DNA from: DASPTR01 sp041481365
GTDB lineage: Archaea; Thermoproteota; Bathyarchaeia; Bathyarchaeales; Bathycorpusculaceae
Assembly: GCA_041481365.1 (NCBI GenBank)
Contig: JBGPBS010000033.1
Location: 1-14,730, forward strand
Direction: 5' to 3'
Length of the DNA stretch: 14,730 bases
This document shows, piece by piece, positions 1 to 5,526 of this stretch. The translations under genes and the position numbers were made by a program. Below the pieces are notes generated by a model. It searched no databases. It was given only the letters and a program-made list of their open reading frames with translations, and was not told where the DNA came from. Each line of letters begins with the position of its first letter. Within the stretch, counting starts at the first letter, position 1.

Positions 1-2
1 GA

Positions 3-134
3 TATCATGATGACCATTTGACTAGGCTTCAAGCGATACTTCTATTACAGAAGTTGAATAAGTTCGGTCTAGTTGAAGGATTCAAGAGAACTCAAAGTCA
101 CTTTGGAAAATCAACCATTAAGTTTGTAGAATAA
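3..134 (+). CDS. C-terminal end of an unidentified protein (5' truncated)
   Basis: An open frame enters from the left edge and stops at TAA 132-134, giving the last 43 residues of a protein. The visible piece is rich in Leu, Lys and Gln (LTRLQAILLLQKLNKFGLV...) and reads like a helix followed by a short strand and wing, as at the end of a winged-helix domain; that is only an impression. The next gene starts 14 bases downstream on the same strand behind a Shine-Dalgarno-like AAGGTGAG, so the two may be co-transcribed. The family cannot be named from this fragment. Confidence 0.5.
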   Translation, partial: YHDDHLTRLQAILLLQKLNKFGLVEGFKRTQSHFGKSTIKFVE

Positions 135-148
135 GAAGGTGAGAAAAG

Positions 149-286
149 ATGAGTGAGAGAAGATACAACAGAAATAAAAACTACAGATGTCCATCATGTA
201 GCCTAGAATTCAAGAGTGAGGGAGTACCTAGACACTGTCCACGATGTCACTCTGTAATTGAGATTAAAGAAAATAATAAGAGATGA
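149..286 (+). CDS. Small zinc-ribbon protein, 45 residues
   Basis: A 45-residue protein starts at ATG 149 with AAGGTGAG (about 136-143) at good ribosome-binding distance and ends at TGA 284-286. It has two Cys pairs, CPSC at residues 14-17 and CPRC near 30-33, plus a basic N-terminus (SERRYNRNKNYR). This is the usual four-Cys pattern of a zinc ribbon or rubredoxin-like knuckle. Such small archaeal proteins often bind nucleic acid or act as accessory subunits, as RpoP does in RNA polymerase, but the sequence does not match RpoP well enough to name it. It lies 14 bases after the preceding frame and is probably in the same transcript. Confidence 0.7.
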   Translation: MSERRYNRNKNYRCPSCSLEFKSEGVPRHCPRCHSVIEIKENNKR

Positions 287-386
287 TAAAATGAATGAAG
301 AAGAAAGAAAAAGCACGCGCCACATGGACACCTGACAACAGCCCTTTCCAATCAACGCAACTACAGTATAAAATCTCCTAAGTCTC

Positions 387-518
387 TCAATGAACATGGA
401 CAACCATTCTAAGCCATCCCATCAAGCCCTTCTCAGCATCGAATGGTTTTCCATACCTTTCCTCAAAATCATCATTCAAAAATTTACTGTCTCTCTCGCT
501 CGCACGCTCGATCAACAT
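387..518 (-). CDS. Possible small acidic protein, 43 residues
   Basis: A minus-strand frame runs from ATG 518 to TGA 387-389. The product has protein-like composition (MLIERASERD, then SKFLNDDFEERYGKPFDAEK, then a hydrophobic GLMGWLRMVV end). A purine-rich GGGGAGAGAGA lies at 541-531, somewhat far for a ribosome site. A TATA-like element read on this strand (ATTTATAGG, about 575-566) would start RNA near 545. No family is recognised. The support is composition plus promoter placement only, so this is a candidate, not an established gene. Confidence 0.35.
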   Translation of the reverse strand: MLIERASERDSKFLNDDFEERYGKPFDAEKGLMGWLRMVVHVH

Positions 519-564
519 AAATTTCTCGGTTCTCTCTCCCCTTGAAAACCGTGATGATGTAAAA

Positions 565-575
565 ACCTATAAATA
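565..575. promoter_or_regulatory. Two-way TATA-box candidate
   Basis: The block ACCTATAAATA is preceded by an A-rich BRE-like run on the plus strand and would place a plus-strand transcript start near 596, 15 bases before ATG 611. Read on the other strand it gives ATTTATAGGT, which would start RNA near 545 for the minus ORF at 518. Archaeal TATA boxes are near-symmetric, so direction cannot be fixed from sequence alone. Confidence 0.45.
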
Positions 576-610
576 ATGAAATCTGATGAACAACGGAAGA
601 GGATGAAAGA

Positions 611-940
611 ATGACAGAAACACAGGGTAAAACAGAGATAGACAACATCAACCAAGACAAAGAACAAACACAACCAACAAATTTACAAAGCCCAAAGGCT
701 GGGACGGCGACATCATCCCCCACATTCAAACAACGTCCCACTCAAATAAACTGTTTGCAACGCTATGGCCAGCAGACAGAAAGCAGTGAAGTCGCGATGA
801 AACGACTTTTGGAAGAACCTACGATTAAAGTTAAAGCAGCGTTCTCCCCTGTGCTAACAGAATATGTGGTCGTGGGCTTTCCATATTTGCTGCGTGAGCC
901 TGTTCAACCAGTGAATATAATCTGCTGGCGACTAGCTTAA
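611..940 (+). CDS. Hypothetical protein, 109 residues, Gln/Thr-rich N-terminus
   Basis: ATG 611 follows GGAAGAGGATG (about 595-606) and a TATA-like box at 565-575. The first 60 residues are low complexity, rich in Gln, Asn and Thr, and the rest is more ordinary (SSEVAMKRLLEEPTIKVKAA, later EYVVVGFPYLL). No signal peptide, membrane segment or family motif is recognised. A spurious frame is possible because the composition is unlike the rest of the window. The next gene, 45 bases downstream, has its own strong ribosome site. Call it hypothetical. Confidence 0.35.
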   Translation: MTETQGKTEIDNINQDKEQTQPTNLQSPKAGTATSSPTFKQRPTQINCLQRYGQQTESSEVAMKRLLEEPTIKVKAAFSPVLTEYVVVGFPYLLREPVQPVNIICWRLA

Positions 941-970
941 ATAGCTCCTGTTAACTAAAGCATGAAAAAA

Positions 971-976
971 GGAGGT
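971..976 (+). promoter_or_regulatory. Shine-Dalgarno GGAGGT that selects a TTG start
   Basis: A near-perfect GGAGGT sits at 971-976. The longest frame would start at TTG 976, which overlaps this site and is impossible for it. TTG 985 lies 8 bases after it and is the best-placed start; ATG 997 would be 20 bases away. Confidence 0.7.
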
Positions 977-984
977 TGACAAAC

Positions 985-1218
985 TTGAAAAAGAAGATGA
1001 TATCCATGGTCCTTGGCGTTCTGCTGATTCTCATTGCCCTGATATTAGGCGTCGTGCAGCATTTCAATCTTCTTGGCTATAATATCTATGGAAGCCAAGA
1101 CAACAAATGGTATTTCTACGGACTGGTCGGAGTCATCGGCGTGATCGGCATCATTCTGGCAGCATGGTCTCTAATGATCATAGAAGCGCCGGCAAAAGCA
1201 ACCCAACCAACTCAATAA
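985..1218 (+). CDS. Small two-helix membrane protein
   Basis: Using TTG 985, the product is 77 residues: a short Lys-rich start (MKKKM), a hydrophobic helix at about residues 5-25 (ISMVLGVLLILIALILGVV), a polar loop with NIYGSQDNKWYFYG, a second hydrophobic helix at about 46-65 (LVGVIGVIGIILAAWSLMII), and a polar tail. The pattern is a two-pass membrane protein with both ends probably inside. No enzyme motif is seen and no family is recognised. It stands alone, converging on the ribosomal/RNase P operon whose last gene ends at 1335. Confidence 0.65.
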   Translation: MKKKMISMVLGVLLILIALILGVVQHFNLLGYNIYGSQDNKWYFYGLVGVIGVIGIILAAWSLMIIEAPAKATQPTQ

Positions 1219-1334
1219 GTCTAACGCGCTAATTGTTCTCTGATGCGTAAAATACGTGCCGGTGGAGCCATCTTTTCTTTTCTGGCTTCTACCAACGTGG
1301 AACATTTGATATTTGGAAGGAAAACGCAAGCATC

Positions 1335-1661
1335 CTATTCAGAATCCTGTTTTACTCTTTTGATCAGGGCTTTTATGGTTCCTGAAACCGCAATCACATG
1401 TATACTTGCAGGCTTGTCGCCTATTGCGGTCATTGTTGCTATGGCTGTTCGAACTGTGTCAGCTGCTGCATTTGTGACGCGTATGATGGCCAACCTGTTT
1501 TCTATGTCGTAGCTTATCATGCCCAACCATGTTTGGCTTGCACCATGCTCCCCATATAGCCTGATGATTGCGGACCAGATTGAATCCATGAGCTCTTTTT
1601 GTTCGAACGTCTCCTTTGAATCTACTTCTAGGGCTAGATAGCGACGCTTTGTTCTTTTCAG
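1335..1661 (-). CDS. rnp2: RNase P protein component 2 (Pop5), probable CTG start
   Basis: This is the archaeal Pop5/Rnp2 protein, which pairs with Rpp30 on the catalytic domain of RNase P RNA and helps mature tRNA 5' ends. Family features are the basic start KRTKRRYLALEV, then WSAIIRLYGEHGAS, LGMISYDIENRLAIIRV and an alanine-rich helix (AAADTVRTAIATM) of the ferredoxin-like fold. The first ATG (1589) would cut off the conserved RRYLALEV strand. Extending upstream there is no ATG, GTG or TTG before an in-frame stop, but CTG 1661-1659 gives a 108-residue protein of normal family length. That CTG overlaps the Rpp30 stop as CTGA, and GGAGAGG (1677-1671) lies 9 bases before it. A CTG start is therefore inferred; a sequence error that destroyed an ATG is the alternative. 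Confidence 0.82.
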   Translation of the reverse strand: MKRTKRRYLALEVDSKETFEQKELMDSIWSAIIRLYGEHGASQTWLGMISYDIENRLAIIRVTNAAADTVRTAIATMTAIGDKPASIHVIAVSGTIKALIKRVKQDSE

Positions 1662-2392
1662 CAGTCCTTTCCTCTCCTGAGCACCCGTATTCCAGGTGCG
1701 ATGAAGTTAGGACTGAGTTTTTCCCTGTTTCTCTTGACGATCGTTTCAGGGTTCTTGGAGACCGTGTCCAGTGCTAGTTGTTTTGGCAGACCGAATAGTG
1801 AAGTCGCGATCGCGATTTCAGCTGGCTTTCGAATGAATCTCTCATTTGACGCTCCGCTTGAAACAACGATTGGAACATTGAATCCGTCAGCGATTAACGT
1901 TTCTCTTTGCAGGCTTGACAGAAGCCTGATTCTTGTCGGAGTCTCTGAGGTGAGAAGCGGGTTCATGTCGATTTCGAGTGAGGCCGGAGAGTTCGAGGCC
2001 AGTTCTGCTTCTGCCAGATCAAAAAATCTCCCGCGAAAATTGACTGATGGAAAATTGAGGAGATCGACTCTGCGGTCTTTTGCAGCCTGTCTAGAAACAT
2101 TCTTGGATTCGCAAAGTACGCAGACTATTTCGAACTTCCTTCTAAGCTTCCTCAAGTCCCGTATCAGCTCATTCGGCGTGTTAGGCCGCAGATCAACGCG
2201 CGTGGCAACATCCATTCCAACGTCGTTACATACGCTTCTTATTCGTTGACTTTCTTCTTCACCAAGGTTTAGCGACAAAGTGATGGCTATGAGACGGTAT
2301 CCAAGCTTTGCAGCTTTGCGTATCATGTTTGCAGTCTGTTCGAAGTCTCTTATGTTTGGACGCAGATGCAGATCGGAGTAGAGTCTTTTCAT
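1658..2392 (-). CDS. rnp3: RNase P protein component 3 (Rpp30)
   Basis: A 244-residue protein with the PHP-like TIM-barrel family signature of archaeal Rpp30: SDLHLRPN near the start, RVDLRP at about 66-71, VDLLNFPS at about 109-116, a conserved LEIDMNPLL, VVSSGA at about 176-181, and the C-terminal SPNFIAPGIRVLRRG that closes nearly all members. Rpp30 binds Pop5 and activates the RNase P RNA for cutting 5' leaders from pre-tRNA. Its ATG overlaps the stop of the upstream COG1325 gene by 4 bases (ATGA) and its own stop overlaps the start of pop5 (CTGA), so the three are probably translated together in a fixed ratio. Length is normal. Confidence 0.93.
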   Translation of the reverse strand: MKRLYSDLHLRPNIRDFEQTANMIRKAAKLGYRLIAITLSLNLGEEESQRIRSVCNDVGMDVATRVDLRPNTPNELIRDLRKLRRKFEIVCVLCESKNVSRQAAKDRRVDLLNFPSVNFRGRFFDLAEAELASNSPASLEIDMNPLLTSETPTRIRLLSSLQRETLIADGFNVPIVVSSGASNERFIRKPAEIAIATSLFGLPKQLALDTVSKNPETIVKRNREKLSPNFIAPGIRVLRRGKDC

Positions 2393-2835
2393 GGAATTAA
2401 CCCGAGTTGTCTGCAGATTTCAACCACTTGATCAGTGTCGGATTTTTTGAAGTGTACTTTGAAGTGAATCGGATCGGTCTCGCAGAGTCTAAGCTCGTTC
2501 AGGTAAGCACTTTGTTTGTCAAGTCTAAGGTACAGGTTGCCCTTCTCCAAGTGCCACGTAATTTCGTCTCCCAGTAGCTCTTTATCCATCATGCTCAATC
2601 CAGACGATAGCTTCCTGAAAACTTCTCGGACAGCGTCTTTCTCTTTGATTCTTGCTTCAAAGAGCACTATCGGGTTTCCATGGTGCCCTGTCAAGTTGCT
2701 TTCTTTAAGGACAACAGTTTCGCCTGCTTCCGTCGAAAGAGTTTTCAGCAGGGCCATCTGAACCTTATCCGTGTCCTCTGTTGCATGCGCGAAGGTTCTC
2801 ACGTCGATGTAAGCTATTGGCACTTTAGAAGACAA
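2389..2835 (-). CDS. COG1325-type RNA-binding protein (predicted exosome-associated)
   Basis: The protein matches the archaeal COG1325 family, annotated as an exosome-related RNA-binding protein with a double-stranded RNA binding-like fold. Recognisable features are YIDVRTFAHATEDTDKV at the start, LTGHHGNPIVLFEARI in the middle, a region containing LYLRLDKQSAYLNELRL, and a C-terminal DPIHFKVHF stretch. The exact partner in the cell is not settled for the family. The longest frame starts at TTG 2835 (148 residues); GTG 2823 is an alternative that would give MPIAYIDVR and fits the family about as well. There is no clear ribosome site. The stop overlaps the Rpp30 ATG by 4 bases. Confidence 0.85.
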   Translation of the reverse strand: MSSKVPIAYIDVRTFAHATEDTDKVQMALLKTLSTEAGETVVLKESNLTGHHGNPIVLFEARIKEKDAVREVFRKLSSGLSMMDKELLGDEITWHLEKGNLYLRLDKQSAYLNELRLCETDPIHFKVHFKKSDTDQVVEICRQLGLIP

Positions 2836-2838
2836 GCC

Positions 2839-2857
2839 ATATCACAAGGTGAGATAT
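2839..2857. repeat. Short imperfect hairpin in the L13e-COG1325 gap
   Basis: ATATC and GATAT arms (2839-2843 and 2853-2857) enclose a further two-pair stem after an A-A mismatch. It occupies most of the 30-base gap, just before the TTG start of the COG1325 gene, where a hairpin could tune translation. The stem is AT-rich and weak. Confidence 0.3.
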
Positions 2858-2865
2858 GAGTCGAG

Positions 2866-3132
2866 TTAACTTTTAGTTTTTCTCCCAGGCTTAGTCGCGG
2901 CCTTGGGTTTAGCAACGACTTTGGGTTTGGCAGCGATCTTGGCCTTCAAGTAAGCTTTCAAGGCTTCAACGTTTTCGTCGTGGGCAGTTTTCCGCTTGAA
3001 ATCGACACGAACGCCGAATCTCAGAGCCTCTGCTGGACTTGAATCTGCCTTTCTTATTTCTTCCCTGCTGAAGCCTTTCCCGTGGCGTTGCTTTCGGTCA
3101 GTCTTGAACACTTTCGGCTCGACTGCTGCCAT
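2866..3132 (-). CDS. rpl13e: 50S ribosomal protein L13e (short archaeal form)
   Basis: An 88-residue basic protein. The core RHGKGFSREEIRKADSSPAE followed by ALRFGVRVDFKRKT and ENVEALKAYL matches the archaeal version of eukaryotic L13e, where a GRGF-type start leads into a helix and a regularly spaced RxxR segment. The C-terminal 25 residues are a Lys/Ala/Pro-rich tail (KPKVVAKPKAATKPGRK) that probably threads into rRNA. ATG 3132 is 4 bases after the L15e stop. L13e is found in crenarchaeal-type lineages and not in most euryarchaea, so it is the best single clue to the lineage here. Confidence 0.88.
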   Translation of the reverse strand: MAAVEPKVFKTDRKQRHGKGFSREEIRKADSSPAEALRFGVRVDFKRKTAHDENVEALKAYLKAKIAAKPKVVAKPKAATKPGRKTKS

Positions 3133-3136
3133 TAGT

Positions 3137-3715
3137 CTACGCTTCTCCTATGCCAGCTTTTCTGCTTGGCCTAAACTTCTCTGCGCCACGCCCTCTTCTC
3201 CTTAAGCTTCTGACTTTTTTGCCCGCGCTTGTGAGGCTTCTGAAGACTCGCCTGCGATGCTGTTTCTCGCAGATCCAGTTGATGTTTGCATCAGCTTTGA
3301 TCACAGGGTGGTTAGGATCAACCATTATGACTTCAAACCATTTTGAACGACCATCTTCGCCGACCCAGTAGGAGTTCAGAACTTCGAGGTTTGGAAACTT
3401 TCTTCCAGTCCTTTCCTCGCCTATGAGCCTCATGCTCTTGCCAACCTTGAACTTTTTCACACCCATCCTTTTCGGTCTTCTCCCAGACCGCGGCCTCTGC
3501 TTTCGCATTCCTCCTCTTCTTACGCGGACTCGAACTATGACAAATCCCTGTTTAGCCTTGTAGCCCAGTTTTCTTGCTTTGTCCAAGCGTGTTGGCTTAT
3601 CAATCCGCGTGATCGTTGACTGCCTACGCCATTCTACAAGTCGTTTGCGCATCAAAGCGTCAACGAATGATTTTTCAGGCTTGGCCCAAGCCTCAGCAAT
3701 ATACTTGTATGCCAT
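3137..3715 (-). CDS. rpl15e: 50S ribosomal protein L15e
   Basis: A 192-residue very basic protein with the L15e pattern: MAYKYIAEAW, RLVEWRRQSTITRIDKPTRL, DKARKLGYKAKQGFVIVRVR, then RPKRMGVKKF, LEVLNSYWVGEDG, WFEVIMVDPNHP and the Arg-rich RRRVFRSLTSAGKKVRSLRR end. It is a large-subunit rRNA-binding protein. ATG 3715 is about 25 bp after a TATA-like box, so the mRNA is probably leaderless or nearly so. It is the first gene of the five-gene run down to pop5. In many archaea L15e lies next to RNase P and exosome genes, and the order here fits that. Confidence 0.95.
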   Translation of the reverse strand: MAYKYIAEAWAKPEKSFVDALMRKRLVEWRRQSTITRIDKPTRLDKARKLGYKAKQGFVIVRVRVRRGGMRKQRPRSGRRPKRMGVKKFKVGKSMRLIGEERTGRKFPNLEVLNSYWVGEDGRSKWFEVIMVDPNHPVIKADANINWICEKQHRRRVFRSLTSAGKKVRSLRRRGRGAEKFRPSRKAGIGEA

Positions 3716-3735
3716 GACTAGATCACTTGTATTCC

Positions 3736-3745
3736 AAGTTTATGG
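3736..3745 (-). promoter_or_regulatory. TATA box for the L15e operon
   Basis: CCATAAACTT on the minus strand is centred about 25 bp before ATG 3715, the standard archaeal spacing to a transcript start. This predicts a leaderless message for L15e. Confidence 0.5.
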
Positions 3746-3788
3746 TTCAGCCTATACGGCTACATCCCAGCGGACACTTAATCCGCCA

Positions 3789-3815
3789 GTGGCTTGATTC
3801 ATAGCTATGAGCCAC
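3789..3815. repeat. Nested inverted repeat upstream of the L15e promoter
   Basis: A perfect 12-bp palindrome TCATAGCTATGA (3799-3810) lies inside GTGGC (3789-3793) and GCCAC (3811-3815). As RNA it would fold as a stem with a 5-base bulge on one side. It sits about 45 bp upstream of the L15e TATA box, so it could be an operator or a processing/stop structure for RNA coming from 3921 on the minus strand. There is no T-run after it. Confidence 0.4.
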
Positions 3816-3920
3816 AAGATAAACTTTTCCAGAAAAACCATCAAGCATCCACTGAGCGCCGCATGGTCCAAGCATGACCTGACCTGCATTCTAGAAGGTG
3901 AAAAGGCTCGCAAAATGCAC

Positions 3921-4070
3921 CTACTCTTCCCCCGGGTCTCTTAGGGTTCCTGCACAAATCTTTAGGCATGCACTGAGGACTGATTGGGCTGCCTGGAGTG
4001 GTGTCGGTGAAAACCAGTCAAAACCCGGTATCCCCGGTCGGTTCTTTGGGCATCTGGCATACGTGTTCAT
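3921..4070 (-). CDS. Possible 49-residue ORF coupled to the reductase gene
   Basis: ATG 4070 overlaps the TGA of the geranylgeranyl reductase as ATGA, the same 4-base overlap used in the ribosomal/RNase P operon of this window. The product includes GIPGFDWFSPTPLQAAQS and ends SACLKICAGTLRDPGEE, with three Cys residues and no membrane helix. No family is recognised. The same DNA also contains CCGG-rich inverted repeats (near 4025-4045), so it may instead be a structured RNA or non-coding spacer. Confidence 0.35.
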   Translation of the reverse strand: MNTYARCPKNRPGIPGFDWFSPTPLQAAQSVLSACLKICAGTLRDPGEE

Positions 4071-5434
4071 TTCGTGATCTTTGATTTGGCTTCGCTGAAC
4101 AGATGTTCTGTCTGTGTTTTCCATTTTTGGAAGCTTTCAGGATTCTCTGGGTAGTTTTTGTAGTGGGTTTTGACCTGTCTCATCAGGTTCACGGTGACTC
4201 GTAGTCTATTCAAGAAACGCAGGTTCCTTAACCCTTTGAACACGCGTTTTGCCGTTTGGCTAATGTTCAAATGGAAATCGTCGCCCATTCCTGCTTTGAG
4301 GACGTCTTCTTCTGTCAGAAGCTGGTAGTTCATGCCATAGTTCAAATCCTCGTCTCGACAGGACAATAGAAACAGGCGAAAAACGTCCAATCCTGCCTGT
4401 TTTGCCCCGTATAGCTCTATGTACCTCCGGTTGTACGGCCACAGAACTTCCTGGCTGACACTTCCCGCCTCTAGGGCCGCCAGTATCGTTTTTCCAGCTA
4501 GGAATCCACTGAGCATCGAAGGCCCGATTCCTCCGCCGTGAATGGGGTTCACGAGGCAAGCAGCGTCGCCCAGAATCATGACACCGTTTCCAACCATGTT
4601 ATCCAACGGTCTGCGTGTAGGGTCATACCATGCTCCCGAATTTAAGAGAAGCGAACCCTCGAACAACGGTCTAGTCAGCACATGTTCGTAGAACTGGGTT
4701 TTCGGGTTGGGAAACTTGCCTCGCATGCAAATTCCCATTCCAGCGTTTACTCTTGCTCCGGTCTTGGGGAAAATCCAAGTGTACCCTCCGGGGCTGGCCT
4801 TTTGGTTCAGGTAGATTTCGCAGTATCTTGACTCTTCAACCTCTTGTTTGAGCTGTCTGATTTCACGATAGCAAGCTTCCACGTCTTCGTTTGCAACCTC
4901 AGTTTCAACGTTCATGCTTTCAGGAAGCTTCCGCCTGACGACGGCCATGAACCCACTGGCGTCAACGATCACTTTGCCCTCAAGCCTGTCGTTCTTACCA
5001 GTCTTCAAGTCCTTGGCGAGGACGCCGGACACAAACCCTTTTGCGATTATCGGTCCTGAACACCGTGTCGAGTCAAGAAAAGTTGCACCCCCGTCTAATG
5101 CCTTTCTCAGAACCCACTGGCCGAAAGCGTGCCTGTTAAGCAGGTAACCTTTGAAATCCTCATCTGCTATGGTGAAAGTCGTTTGCAAGTCAGGTGAGTA
5201 TATCCTGATGCCTTCGATTCTCTTCTCCAGTTCGCCGCTTTGCGGGACCTCCAACCCGACGGTTTTGAGGTGATGTTCTCCCAGGGCGTCTCCGCAGATT
5301 TTCTCTCCGATCTCTTCCCTTCTCTTGTTCTCTACCAAGCAGACTTGGAGGCCTGCTTCAGCGGTTGTTTTCGCAGCTAGGCAACCGGCCGTGCCAGCAC
5401 CGACGACGATGACGTCAAACTTCAAATTTGTCAC
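4067..5434 (-). CDS. Geranylgeranyl reductase family FAD protein
   Basis: A flavoprotein of the geranylgeranyl reductase/digeranylgeranylglycerophospholipid reductase family, which in archaea saturates the double bonds of the isoprenoid chains of ether lipids at the membrane. Using GTG 5434 it is 455 residues: Rossmann FAD-binding VVGAGTAGCLAA (GxGxxG at 12-17), an acidic residue ending the second strand (VEN), the family motif KICGDALG at about 45-52, and the second FAD motif VMILGDAACLVNPIHGGGIG near 283-302. The C-terminal third is a Leu/Arg-rich helical part. Longer starts to 5536 would run across the predicted TATA box and were rejected; TTG 5425 is another possible start. The exact substrate (phospholipid or quinone side chain) cannot be read from sequence. 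It diverges from an HxlR-type regulator. Confidence 0.88.
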   Translation of the reverse strand: MTNLKFDVIVVGAGTAGCLAAKTTAEAGLQVCLVENKRREEIGEKICGDALGEHHLKTVGLEVPQSGELEKRIEGIRIYSPDLQTTFTIADEDFKGYLLNRHAFGQWVLRKALDGGATFLDSTRCSGPIIAKGFVSGVLAKDLKTGKNDRLEGKVIVDASGFMAVVRRKLPESMNVETEVANEDVEACYREIRQLKQEVEESRYCEIYLNQKASPGGYTWIFPKTGARVNAGMGICMRGKFPNPKTQFYEHVLTRPLFEGSLLLNSGAWYDPTRRPLDNMVGNGVMILGDAACLVNPIHGGGIGPSMLSGFLAGKTILAALEAGSVSQEVLWPYNRRYIELYGAKQAGLDVFRLFLLSCRDEDLNYGMNYQLLTEEDVLKAGMGDDFHLNISQTAKRVFKGLRNLRFLNRLRVTVNLMRQVKTHYKNYPENPESFQKWKTQTEHLFSEAKSKITK

Positions 5435-5482
5435 ACCGCGAGAGAGTGATGTATTGTCTATACCTTGTTGTATTGGTAAACC

Positions 5483-5491
5483 CTTATAAAT
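5483..5491. promoter_or_regulatory. Shared divergent TATA box
   Basis: CTTATAAAT works as a TATA box in both directions. On the plus strand it predicts a start near 5514, 13 bases before the regulator ATG. On the minus strand (ATTTATAAG) it predicts a start near 5460, 26 bases before GTG 5434 of the reductase. No other good TATA element was seen in the 92-base gap. Confidence 0.55.
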
Positions 5492-5509
5492 CCTGAAGTA
5501 GGCTGCTTC

Positions 5510-5520
5510 ACACTTAGTGT
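5510..5520. promoter_or_regulatory. Operator-like inverted repeat ACACT-T-AGTGT
   Basis: A perfect 5-bp inverted repeat with one central base lies over the predicted regulator transcript start, just before ATG 5527. Its place suggests binding by the adjacent winged-helix protein (autoregulation). It is inferred from symmetry and position only. A 7-base direct repeat TGTATTG (5450-5456, 5469-5475) lies on the reductase side. Confidence 0.4.
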
Positions 5521-5526
5521 AATCCA

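Larger units (their letters stand above)
287..610. other. 324-base stretch with no confident gene
   Basis: Between the zinc-ribbon gene and the ORF at 611 the plus strand has no convincing frame. It holds a pyrimidine-rich tract (about 488-541), the minus-strand 43-residue candidate at 387-518, and an AT-rich promoter-like block at 561-580. No tRNA cloverleaf or long inverted repeat was seen. Confidence 0.5.
3716..3920. other. Spacer with promoter and small hairpins, no gene
   Basis: No coding frame is supported here. It holds the L15e TATA box, the nested palindrome at 3789-3815, and a loose hairpin around 3897-3921 (GGTG...CACC with an inner GCAAAATGC). Together with the weak ORF at 3921-4070 it makes up the 351 bases between L15e and the lipid reductase. 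Confidence 0.45.

Noticed and set aside
203..403. 66-codon minus-strand frame
   Set aside because: It is antisense to the zinc-ribbon gene, with Ser/Leu/Phe-rich composition typical of a shadow frame.
551..610. Possible C/D box small RNA (GTGATGA and CTGATGA present)
   Set aside because: No properly placed D box or closing stem, and the boxes flank a TATA-like element that explains the AT-rich sequence better.
1701..2249. Long plus-strand frame of 182 codons
   Set aside because: It lies wholly antisense to Rpp30, whose protein is clearly conserved, and has Ser/Leu-rich shadow composition.
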